Of a stretch of DNA of 64,000 nt, positions 35,907 through 43,233 are shown in pieces. The first letter of the stretch is position 1. The number at the start of each line of letters is the position of its first letter. The position numbers and the translations under genes were made by a program. Location of the stretch: assembly GCA_038243605.1 (NCBI GenBank), contig JBBSQX010000004.1, forward strand, positions 62,001 to 126,000. The letters are read 5' to 3'. The DNA is from Terrimesophilobacter sp038243605. Lineage in GTDB: Bacteria; Actinomycetota; Actinomycetes; Actinomycetales; Microbacteriaceae. Below the pieces are notes generated by a model. The model searched no databases, was not told the DNA's origin, and saw nothing but the letters and a program-made list of their open reading frames with translations.

Positions 35907-36677
35907 GTGGAGAAACTCACCTACGACAAGCTGAATGTCACAATTTCGGACTCAAACGACTCCCTAGGAGTTGCCGTCGCTGAAGCGTTCGCTGACGCGG
36001 CGCGAAACGCGCTGAAAGAGAGATCCGAAATAGCGGTGATTTTGGCGACCGGAAACTCGCAACTGAGCTTTGCGCGGGCAGTACGGGCTCGTGACGACAT
36101 TGAGTGGTCGCGCATCACCATTCTTCACATGGATGAATACCTCGGAATGTCTGAGGATCACCCTGCGAGCTTCCGGCGGTGGATGAATGAGAACCTCGTT
36201 TCGCATGTGTCACCCAAAGCATTTGACGGGGTTCGCGGTGATCATGAGCCTGCGCAGGAGGAACTCGAACGCTACTCTTCACTGCTGACCGAATGTGCAC
36301 CGTCCATCACCGTGATGGGAATTGGAGAGAACGGCCATCTCGCGTTCAATGATCCGCCAGCAGACTTTGAGGCTCCCGAGCTAATCAAAATCGTCGAAAT
36401 GGATGAGATGTCGCGTAAGCAGCAGGTCGGTGAAGGGCATTTTGCTTCCCTTTCTGTCACCCCAACCCATGCCTTGAGTCTTACTATTCCGACGTTGCTG
36501 CGCCCCGAAGTGGTTCTCGTGGGCTGCCCAGAGGAGCGCAAGGCGAAGGCCGTCAAGGCAACGCTAGAAGGGCCAATAACGCCCGACGTTCCGGCGTCGA
36601 TCCTGAGGCGGCAAAGGAACTCGCAACTCTTCCTTGATCAAGATTCGGCATCGCTACTTGACCGCGTGCAGAAATGA
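35907..36677 (+). CDS. NagB-like sugar-amine deaminase/isomerase with altered active site
   Basis: A 256-aa member of the glucosamine-6-phosphate deaminase/6-phosphogluconolactonase superfamily. ILHMDEYLGM aligns Asp76 with catalytic Asp72 of E. coli NagB. GIGENGHLAFNDPPADF keeps the histidine (His144) but has Asn142 where E. coli has Asp141, and Asp149 in place of Glu148. The enzyme should convert an amino sugar to a keto sugar plus ammonia, but probably not GlcN-6-phosphate itself. Its stop overlaps the uxaE start, linking it to tagaturonate metabolism. Start GTG with strong GAAAGGAG. Confidence 0.8.
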   Translation: MEKLTYDKLNVTISDSNDSLGVAVAEAFADAARNALKERSEIAVILATGNSQLSFARAVRARDDIEWSRITILHMDEYLGMSEDHPASFRRWMNENLVSHVSPKAFDGVRGDHEPAQEELERYSSLLTECAPSITVMGIGENGHLAFNDPPADFEAPELIKIVEMDEMSRKQQVGEGHFASLSVTPTHALSLTIPTLLRPEVVLVGCPEERKAKAVKATLEGPITPDVPASILRRQRNSQLFLDQDSASLLDRVQK

Positions 36678-38101
36678 CTGGCCAAGCGCTCAGCATCTCC
36701 GTGACGGGCGTAGGGGATCGACGGCGCGTGACCGTGTCTGCCCCCACCGCGGCGTTACTCTCAGGGTTTGACGGGGAAGCCTCGGAGGCAGCCGGTGGCT
36801 CGACACTTGTTGGTCCGCTTTCGGCAGCGAATGCCGAGGCGGTAAGGGCGAATGTTCCCAACCTCCGGCCCCGCCCCATCGGTCTTACTGCATCTGCGGG
36901 GGTGGGGGATCGCTTGGGCCTCGCGACGCCGGGTCACGTGCGTAGTTTCCAAAAATCAGGCAAGGGTATCGTGCCATTCTTTGCGCAGCAGTCTGCGCGC
37001 GAAATGGATCGCCTTGGCCGGTCTCCTCAAGAAGTATTGGATGACGCGACGTTTGGCTGTGTTGAAGAAGGTTGGCAAGGTGAGGTGGGAGCAGATGCCG
37101 ATCACTTAAAGTCAGTCTCGGAGATTGATCGGTGCCTCGCCGCTGGATTTTCGCTCTTCACGCTGGACCCAGGCGACCACGTACAACACATCGAGGGCGC
37201 GGTATCAGAGCAGCAGTTGGCTGGGCTTCCTTGGGACGGTCTCGAAGATGATCTCGAGTCGATGTACAGACGATATGCGAATGTGTCGATCGACCTCGGC
37301 GACAGGGCGCTGAAGGTCAGCAAAGATGATTTGCAACGGGCTGCTATGAAATACGGGGCAGCTGTCCACTACACGGTCGGGATGTACCGGCACCTTATGG
37401 ATCGTGCTGAGTACCCTGTCGAAGTCGAAGTCTCCGTAGACGAGACGAACGATGTGACTTCTCTCGCCGAACACCTTTTTCTCGCGACAGAAATGAAAAG
37501 GCTCGGTATGAACTGGGTGAGCTTTGCCCCACGCTATGTCGGATCATTCGAGAAGGGTGTTGACTACATAGGCGATCGCGACGCACTATATGCGAGCCTC
37601 AAGAGTCACACCGCAATCGCGCAGGCCTGCGGTCCGTACAAAATAAGTCTCCACTCCGGGTCAGACAAGTTCAGCATCTACGACGGGGCGATGGATGCCA
37701 CGGGAGGGCTTGTGCACCTCAAGACGTCGGGAACGAGCTACCTCGTTGCCGTAGAAATTGCCGCACGTTACGACCCGGAGCTATTTCGTGAGATCTACGC
37801 GAAGAGTCGTGAAGCCTATCGCGGCACCCGTGCCAGCTACCAGGTTTCTGCGGCGATCGAGCGCACTCCTGAACCACAGGAGGTTTCGGATGACGACCTC
37901 ACCAAACTTGTGAAAGCGTTCGACAGCCGCCAAATTTTGCATGTCGGTTACGGTGCTGTGCTTCGCACCGAGGACGGCGCCAAAGGCTCTGCTCTTTCAG
38001 CGCAGCTTCGTGAGCTACTTACCATCGAGAATGAGGCATACCTTGGTGAAATGGAAGAGCACACCAGTCGACATCTTGCACCATTTTCGGAGGGGCAATG
38101 A
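36674..38101 (+). CDS. Tagaturonate epimerase family protein (UxaE-like)
   Basis: A 475-aa protein that I assign to the UxaE family, which epimerises D-tagaturonate to D-fructuronate in Thermotoga and others. Supporting segments are FAQQSAREMDRLGRSPQEVLDDA, NWVSFAPRYVGSFEKGVDYIGD, the ISLHSGSDKFSIY motif and HLKTSGTSYLVAVE. ATG overlaps the nagB-like stop and its own stop overlaps the SDR start, so the three are coupled. The downstream SDR and ManD would carry fructuronate to mannonate and then to KDG. Family assignment is by recall of motifs, and exact substrate stereochemistry is open. Confidence 0.8.
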   Translation: MTGQALSISVTGVGDRRRVTVSAPTAALLSGFDGEASEAAGGSTLVGPLSAANAEAVRANVPNLRPRPIGLTASAGVGDRLGLATPGHVRSFQKSGKGIVPFFAQQSAREMDRLGRSPQEVLDDATFGCVEEGWQGEVGADADHLKSVSEIDRCLAAGFSLFTLDPGDHVQHIEGAVSEQQLAGLPWDGLEDDLESMYRRYANVSIDLGDRALKVSKDDLQRAAMKYGAAVHYTVGMYRHLMDRAEYPVEVEVSVDETNDVTSLAEHLFLATEMKRLGMNWVSFAPRYVGSFEKGVDYIGDRDALYASLKSHTAIAQACGPYKISLHSGSDKFSIYDGAMDATGGLVHLKTSGTSYLVAVEIAARYDPELFREIYAKSREAYRGTRASYQVSAAIERTPEPQEVSDDDLTKLVKAFDSRQILHVGYGAVLRTEDGAKGSALSAQLRELLTIENEAYLGEMEEHTSRHLAPFSEGQ

Positions 38102-38883
38102 CTGACGTGCTCACTCCGCAAGAACTCTTTGACCTTGCGGGTACCCGCGCCGCCGTTATAGGTGGCACAGGAGTGCTTGGTGGTCGCTTTTCAGAATGCC
38201 TTGCGGCCGCAGGTGCGGAGGTGGTTGTCTTGGGTCGCTCTCGCGAGCGAGGCAAGGCCGTCGTCGAGTCGATCACGGCCAAGGGTGGGCGGGCTACTTT
38301 CCAGCCGCTTGACGTCACAGAGCGTGAATCCTTTGACGCCGCCGCAACAGCACTGGGCGAGGCCGGAGGTCTCGACGTTCTTGTCAACGCGCCGGGGGTC
38401 AACAGCTCGACCCCGTTTTCTGAAATTACTGATGACGAATGGAATCATCTTCTGAGCGTCAACCTGGGATCAGTTTTTCGGGCGTGTCAGGTGTTCGCAC
38501 CGCTCATGCAGAACCGCGAGCTCAGCGCGTCGATCATTAATATTTCGTCGGCCTCTTCTGGGCCACCGTTGAGCCGCGTCCTTGGGTACGGTGTGGCAAA
38601 AGCTGGTGTCAATAACATCACCCAGTATTTGGCACAGGAACTGGCTGCGCAAAACATCCGCGTGAACGCCATCATTCCCGGATTTTTTCCTGCCGAGCAG
38701 AATCGTGCGCTGCTGACGAAAGAGCGGATGAACAGCATCGTCGGTCACACCCCCATGAAGCGGTTGGGTGTTCCATCCGAACTTGATGGCGCACTTCTCT
38801 GGTTGGCTTCGTCGCGTGCGTCGAGTTTCGTTACCGGCGCCCTCGTCAATGTGGATGGCGGATTCTCTGCCATGACCATTTAA
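38098..38883 (+). CDS. SDR-family oxidoreductase, probable fructuronate/mannonate oxidoreductase
   Basis: A 261-aa short-chain dehydrogenase: cofactor loop GGTGVLGGRF (about 23-32), NAPGVNS where NNAG is usual, Ser in ISSASSG, and the YxxxK pair in YGVAKAGVN. RVNAIIPGFFPAEQNR and GALVNVDGGFS complete the family pattern. Placement between UxaE and ManD implies that it reduces D-fructuronate to D-mannonate, as SDR-type enzymes do in other organisms. Start overlaps the uxaE-like stop. Confidence 0.88.
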   Translation: MTDVLTPQELFDLAGTRAAVIGGTGVLGGRFSECLAAAGAEVVVLGRSRERGKAVVESITAKGGRATFQPLDVTERESFDAAATALGEAGGLDVLVNAPGVNSSTPFSEITDDEWNHLLSVNLGSVFRACQVFAPLMQNRELSASIINISSASSGPPLSRVLGYGVAKAGVNNITQYLAQELAAQNIRVNAIIPGFFPAEQNRALLTKERMNSIVGHTPMKRLGVPSELDGALLWLASSRASSFVTGALVNVDGGFSAMTI

Positions 38884-38932
38884 CCCAGCTCGTGCAAAAA
38901 ACCTCACCGCCAAAGCCTTTGGAAAGGTAGAC

Positions 38933-40171
38933 ATGAAAATCACCTCAGCAGAAGTCATCGTCACGAGCCCCGACCGCAACTTTGTCACGCTCAAACTGAC
39001 GACGGATGACGGGCTTACCGGGCTCGGCGACGCCACCGTGAACGGGCGAGAACTCGCCGTGGTGAGCTACCTGCGGGACCACGTTGTTCAGCTGCTCCTT
39101 GGTCGGGACGCTTCCCGCATCGAAGACACCTGGCAGTTCCTCTACCGCAGCGCATATTGGCGCAGAGGACCGATCACGATGGCCGCTATTGCCGCAGTTG
39201 ACATGGCGCTGTGGGACATCAAGGGCAAAGCGGCCGGGATGCCGGTGTACCAACTGCTGGGTGGTGCTAGCCGCACAGGGCTGCTCGCGTACGGGCACGC
39301 TTCCGGTAAGTCACTGGAAGAGCTCTTCGACAGCTTTCGCGAATACCAGGAGGAGGGCTACCGCGCTATTCGCGTTCAGACCGGCATCCCCGGGCTCAAG
39401 TCGATCTACGGAATTGCGTCGAACGACACCACAGAAGGTAATAAGGGGCAGCGCTACGACTACGACCCCGCCCAGCGCGGCGCGTTTCCGGCAGAAGAAG
39501 ATTGGGACACGCGTGCGTATTTGCGCCACGTGCCGACCGTGTTCGAGGCCGTTCGCAACGAGTTCGGGCCGGAAGTGCCACTTCTGCATGATGGTCACCA
39601 CCGAATGACGCCCATTCAGGCAGCACAACTCGGTAAATCCCTTGAGCCGTATGATCTGTTCTGGCTTGAAGACTGCACCCCGGCTGAGAATCAGGAAGCA
39701 CTTCGCCTTGTGCGCCAGCACACCACGACCCCGCTCGCGATTGGTGAAATCTTCAACACCGTGTGGGACTATCAGTTACTCATCCGCGAACAACTCATCG
39801 ACTACGTGCGCAGCGCCGTCACCCACACCGGTGGAATCTCACACCTGAAGAAGCTGCTCGACTTCGCTGCCCAATACCAAATCAAATCCGGAATGCACGG
39901 GCCTACTGACATTTCTCCGGTGGGGATGGCAGCGGCAATGCACCTTGGTCTTGCCATCCACAACTTTGGAATTCAGGAGTATATGAAGCACGGGGCAAAG
40001 ACTGAGTCCGTGTTTGAGCAGTCCTATACCTGGGAGAACGGTTTACTGCATCCGGGCAACAAGCCGGGGCTTGGTGTCGAACTGAATAAGGATGAGGCAG
40101 GCAAGTACCCCTATGAACAGGCGTACTTGCCGTACAACCGCCTGGCTGACGGCACCGTCCACGACTGGTAG
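38933..40171 (+). CDS. manD: D-mannonate dehydratase (RspA/ManD, enolase superfamily)
   Basis: A 412-aa enolase-superfamily enzyme dehydrating D-mannonate to 2-keto-3-deoxygluconate. The order of signatures fits the ManD group: GDATVNGRELAVVSYL, YRSAYWRRGPITMAAIAAVDMALWDIKGKAAG, the active-site HDGHHRMTP with the metal-binding Asp, FWLEDCTPAENQ, and IGEIFNTVWDY, then SGMHGPTDISP. It follows the SDR by 49 bases. Genes for KDG kinase and KDPG aldolase are not in the window. Confidence 0.93.
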   Translation: MKITSAEVIVTSPDRNFVTLKLTTDDGLTGLGDATVNGRELAVVSYLRDHVVQLLLGRDASRIEDTWQFLYRSAYWRRGPITMAAIAAVDMALWDIKGKAAGMPVYQLLGGASRTGLLAYGHASGKSLEELFDSFREYQEEGYRAIRVQTGIPGLKSIYGIASNDTTEGNKGQRYDYDPAQRGAFPAEEDWDTRAYLRHVPTVFEAVRNEFGPEVPLLHDGHHRMTPIQAAQLGKSLEPYDLFWLEDCTPAENQEALRLVRQHTTTPLAIGEIFNTVWDYQLLIREQLIDYVRSAVTHTGGISHLKKLLDFAAQYQIKSGMHGPTDISPVGMAAAMHLGLAIHNFGIQEYMKHGAKTESVFEQSYTWENGLLHPGNKPGLGVELNKDEAGKYPYEQAYLPYNRLADGTVHDW

Positions 40172-40176
40172 CTGCG

Positions 40177-40704
40177 GTGACGAAAACTGAGTTGAATATT
40201 GTGAAGCCACTCATCGTTGTCATCGGTGTGAGCGGTTCTGGTAAAACCACGGTCGGCTATCGTCTCGCCGTTGAATTAGACGTTCCGTTCGCGGATGCCG
40301 ACGACCTTCACAGCCAAAAGAACCGCGACAAGATGGCCGCGGGGCATCCGCTTGATGATGAAGACCGATGGCCATGGTTGAGTAAGGTTGCGCAGGCACT
40401 CTCGGATGCAGACACCGCCGAAACTGGCTTGGTGATGGCGTGTTCAGCACTCAAGCTGTCGTATCGGCAGGCAATCCTCGCGGAGGAGCCGCGCACGAGA
40501 TTCGTGTTGCTTGCAGGTGACCGAGAACTCATCGAACACCGGCTGGCCCGACGGGAGGGCCACTTTATGCCGAAAACCCTGCTCGATTCGCAGCTTGCCA
40601 CGCTGGAGCCGCTCGCGGCAGACGAGCCGGGAATCACCGTGACGATCGATAAGTCTCCCGCGCAGATCGTTGCCGACATCCGCGAAAAACTCGCTGCGTT
40701 ATAG
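40177..40704 (+). CDS. Gluconokinase-family kinase, second copy
   Basis: A 175-aa GntK-type kinase: P-loop VIGVSGSGKTTVG, FADADDLHSQKNRDKMAAGHPLDDEDRWPWL, MACSALKLSYRQAI and FMPKTLLDSQLATLEPL. GTG 40177 is five bases after manD. An internal GTG at 40201 would give the canonical short N-terminus. It is distinct from the gntK at 27436. As last gene of a uronate operon it may phosphorylate gluconate, or a related aldonate, formed as a side product. Use on KDG would be unusual for this family. Confidence 0.88.
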   Translation: MTKTELNIVKPLIVVIGVSGSGKTTVGYRLAVELDVPFADADDLHSQKNRDKMAAGHPLDDEDRWPWLSKVAQALSDADTAETGLVMACSALKLSYRQAILAEEPRTRFVLLAGDRELIEHRLARREGHFMPKTLLDSQLATLEPLAADEPGITVTIDKSPAQIVADIREKLAAL

Positions 40705-40713
40705 GGTGTCGTC

Positions 40714-41547
40714 ATGCGCCCCATGCAGCAGGAGATCATCCGGAGCCTCAACGTTTCGCCGGTGATCGATGCGCGTGAGCAAATTGATGCGCGCGTCGCC
40801 TTCCTTGTGGACTACGCGAAGGCTGCCCACGCGAAAGGTTTCGTGCTGGGAATCAGCGGGGGGCAGGATTCATCGCTTGCCGGGCGCCTCTGCCAGCTTG
40901 CCGTGCAGAAACTTGTCGCGGAGGGCATCGACGCCGAGTTTCTCGCGGTGCGACTGCCGTACGCGTCACAGCGTGACGAGGATGACGCGCAACTTGCGCT
41001 GCAGTTCATCCAGCCGCACGATGCGATCACGTTCAACATCCAGCGCGCCGTCGATGGCCTCGCTGACGAGTACGGTGAGGCTGTTGACGACGACATGAAA
41101 GACTTCACAAAAGGTAACGTGAAGGCCAGAATGCGCATGATCGCCCAGTACGCGCTTGCAGGCCAGCGCTCTCTGCTCGTGGTCGGTACCGACCACGCGG
41201 CGGAGGCGGTGACCGGTTTTTACACAAAGTTTGGGGACGGTGCGGCCGATATCACACCCCTTTCTGGCCTCACGAAACGACAGGGTCGTGCGCTGCTCGA
41301 GGAACTGGGTTCGCCAGAACGCCTCTACATGAAAGAGCCAACCGCTGACCTGCTCGACGACAACCCTGGACAATCAGATGAAGCTAACCTCGGCGTGAGC
41401 TACCAGCACATTGACGACTATTTGGAAGGCAAAGCGGTGCCGGATGCCGTGGCGGAGGCCATCGAAGCCAAGTTCCTTTCCTCGCGCCACAAACGACACC
41501 TGCCGGTGGAGCCAGCGGATAACTGGTGGCGTTCGACTTACGAGTGA
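40714..41547 (+). CDS. nadE: NAD+ synthase, ammonia-dependent
   Basis: A 277-aa enzyme of the short, ammonia-dependent class that amidates deamido-NAD. The PP-loop reads GISGGQDSSLAGRL, followed by LPYASQRDEDDAQ, the KGNVKARMRMIAQYALA segment, VGTDHAAEAVTGFYTKFGDGAADITPL and KEPTADL. HKRHLPVEPADNWWR forms the C-terminus. No glutaminase domain is present, unlike the long mycobacterial form. It resumes housekeeping genes after the sugar island, ten bases after the kinase. Confidence 0.95.
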   Translation: MRPMQQEIIRSLNVSPVIDAREQIDARVAFLVDYAKAAHAKGFVLGISGGQDSSLAGRLCQLAVQKLVAEGIDAEFLAVRLPYASQRDEDDAQLALQFIQPHDAITFNIQRAVDGLADEYGEAVDDDMKDFTKGNVKARMRMIAQYALAGQRSLLVVGTDHAAEAVTGFYTKFGDGAADITPLSGLTKRQGRALLEELGSPERLYMKEPTADLLDDNPGQSDEANLGVSYQHIDDYLEGKAVPDAVAEAIEAKFLSSRHKRHLPVEPADNWWRSTYE

Positions 41548-41753
41548 CCCGCCACACGTGTCAGTGCGCTAAACTCGGAGTTTGAACTTCGGCGAGGGAT
41601 CGCTGGGCGCTCAGATTTTGTGAGCGGCGGGCATCCGTAATCGACGCAGTGAGCAGGCAGGGCCTTCACAGGCCGCACAGTCTTTCCTCACGCGCAGGCG
41701 TTCGAGTTGACCACTATGAGACATGCGGGCCACAGCCTGCGAAGGAGATAATC
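41548..41753 (+). other. rplY upstream region
   Basis: This 206-base gap carries no gene I can support. AAGGAG ends eight bases before the rplY ATG. A promoter is expected here but I cannot place -35 and -10 boxes convincingly. Confidence 0.4.
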
Positions 41754-42449
41754 ATGACTGACCATTCAGCTGCAGCCCGCAAGAAGGCGCACGAAGAGAA
41801 GAGCAAGAAGACCGACAACCACCTCGTTGCCGAGATGCGCGAGAACTTCGGCAAGGGCTACGCTCGTCGCCTGCGCATGCAGGGGCGCATTCCTGCCGTC
41901 ATCTTCGGCCACGGCACAGCGCCCCAGCACGTGAGCCTGCCCGCCCACGAAGTTGGCCTGCTGCTGCGCAAGGCGAATGCCATTCTTACTCTCGACATTG
42001 CAGGCAAGAAGACGCTCGCACTTGTGAAGGACGTGCAGAAAGATCCTGTGCGCCAGATCATTGAGCACCTCGACCTCGTCATCATTAAGAAGGGTGAGAA
42101 GGTTCACGTTGAGGTTCCGATCCACCTTGAGGGCGCTTCGTTCAGCGGCACACTCACGCTGCTCGAGATCAACACGATCCGCCTTGAGGCCGACGCCACG
42201 AACATTCCTGAGCGCATCGTCATCGACATTGAGGGCGCTGAAGAGGGCACCAAGATTCACGCGGCAGACGTCAAGCTTCCTGAGGGCTCAAGCCTTCTAG
42301 ATGACGCGGAACTTCTGCTCGTCCAGGTGATTGTTCCTGCCGCCGCCAACCTCGGCGAGCCGGTCGAAGGCGACGAGGGCGATGACGACGCACCTGCTAC
42401 AGCCGATGTTGCGTCTGACGATGCCGCGTCTGACGATTCCGCTGAGTAA
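41754..42449 (+). CDS. rplY: 50S ribosomal protein L25 / general stress protein Ctc
   Basis: A 231-aa long-form L25, which binds 5S rRNA. The L25 core (RENFGKGYARRLRMQGRIPAVIFGHGTAPQHVSLPAHEV, about 28-66) is followed by the TL5/Ctc-type beta domain (VPIHLEGASFSGTLTLLEINTIRLEA). A 40-residue acidic Asp/Ala tail ends the protein, common in actinobacteria. I chose ATG 41754 with AAGGAG upstream. The pth gene follows after 23 bases, the conserved order. Confidence 0.96.
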   Translation: MTDHSAAARKKAHEEKSKKTDNHLVAEMRENFGKGYARRLRMQGRIPAVIFGHGTAPQHVSLPAHEVGLLLRKANAILTLDIAGKKTLALVKDVQKDPVRQIIEHLDLVIIKKGEKVHVEVPIHLEGASFSGTLTLLEINTIRLEADATNIPERIVIDIEGAEEGTKIHAADVKLPEGSSLLDDAELLLVQVIVPAAANLGEPVEGDEGDDDAPATADVASDDAASDDSAE

Positions 42450-42472
42450 CTGACCGGCAACATCGCCGCCGT

Positions 42473-43057
42473 ATGAACACTGATTCGTGGCTTGTAGTCG
42501 GGCTCGGAAACCCCGGGCCTGGCTACGCCGCAAATCGCCACAACGTGGGCGAGATGGTCGTTGCAGAGTTGGGCAACCGGTTCTCGGCAAAGTTCAAACG
42601 ACACAAAGCAAACGCGATGGTCGCGGAGGTTCGCGCAGGTATCGGCGGGCCGAAGCTGATTCTGGCGGGCACTAATACGTTCATGAACGTGTCGGGTGGC
42701 CCTGTGGCGAACCTGCTCAAGTTCTACAAGATCGAGCCCGATCACCTCATCGTCGTGCACGACGAGCTCGACATTCCGTTCGATTCTGTGCGTCTCAAGT
42801 TTGGTGGGGGGCACGGCGGTCACAATGGTCTGCGGGATATCGTGGCGGCGACGGGTACGGGTGATTTCATCCGCGTGCGCGTCGGTATTGGTCGCCCGCC
42901 CGGTCGACAGGATGCCGCAGATTTCGTGCTGAAAGACTTCTCCTCGACCGAAAAGAAGTCGTTGCCGTCGGTGGTAGCAGAATCCGCAGATGCCGTGGAA
43001 CTCATCGCCACTGATGGTCTGTCTGCTGCGCAGTTGCGCTTTCACACTGCGCCCTAA
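42473..43057 (+). CDS. pth: Peptidyl-tRNA hydrolase
   Basis: Pth releases tRNA from prematurely dropped peptidyl-tRNA. The 194-aa protein has WLVVGLGNPGPGYAANRHNVGEMV with catalytic His, LAGTNTFMNVSGGPV, the DELDIPFDSVRLKFGGGHGGHNGLRDI core with catalytic Asp and the VRVGIGRPPGRQDAADFVL loop. Length and motifs are normal. Co-transcribed with rplY. Confidence 0.97.
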   Translation: MNTDSWLVVGLGNPGPGYAANRHNVGEMVVAELGNRFSAKFKRHKANAMVAEVRAGIGGPKLILAGTNTFMNVSGGPVANLLKFYKIEPDHLIVVHDELDIPFDSVRLKFGGGHGGHNGLRDIVAATGTGDFIRVRVGIGRPPGRQDAADFVLKDFSSTEKKSLPSVVAESADAVELIATDGLSAAQLRFHTAP

Positions 43058-43068
43058 ATGCAGGCCCG

Positions 43069-43092
43069 TTCCCTGAGGCTCTCGAAGGGAAA
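43069..43092. repeat. REP-like palindrome, copy 1
   Basis: TTCCCTGAG and CTCGAAGGGAA form an imperfect palindrome of the ccctgaGnnTgTCGAAggg type found dispersed between genes in many high-GC bacteria. Related copies lie at 46913, 47851 and 49957 in this window, each at or near a gene end. Confidence 0.7.
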
Positions 43093-43141
43093 CGCTCGCA
43101 GTGGCTCCCTGAACAAATCTCTGTTCCTTGAGCTCACGTTC

Positions 43142-43164
43142 CCGAGGGCCGGGACGGCCCTCGG
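43142..43164. terminator. Hairpin downstream of pth
   Basis: CCGAGGGCC (43142-43150) pairs perfectly with GGCCCTCGG (43156-43164) around a five-base loop. No T-run follows, so it may be a Rho-independent-like actinobacterial terminator or a repeat. Confidence 0.55.
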
Positions 43165-43178
43165 CGCTGGCGTCGCTG

Positions 43179-43200
43179 CGAAGGCCAGACATGGCCTTCG
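43179..43200. terminator. Second hairpin upstream of mfd
   Basis: CGAAGGCCA (43179-43187) pairs with TGGCCTTCG (43192-43200) around GACA, a perfect nine-base stem. With the preceding hairpin it forms a tandem pair separating the rplY-pth transcript from mfd. Confidence 0.55.
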
Positions 43201-43233
43201 CTCTATGCTCCAGCGCGCGCGTAGACTTATTGG

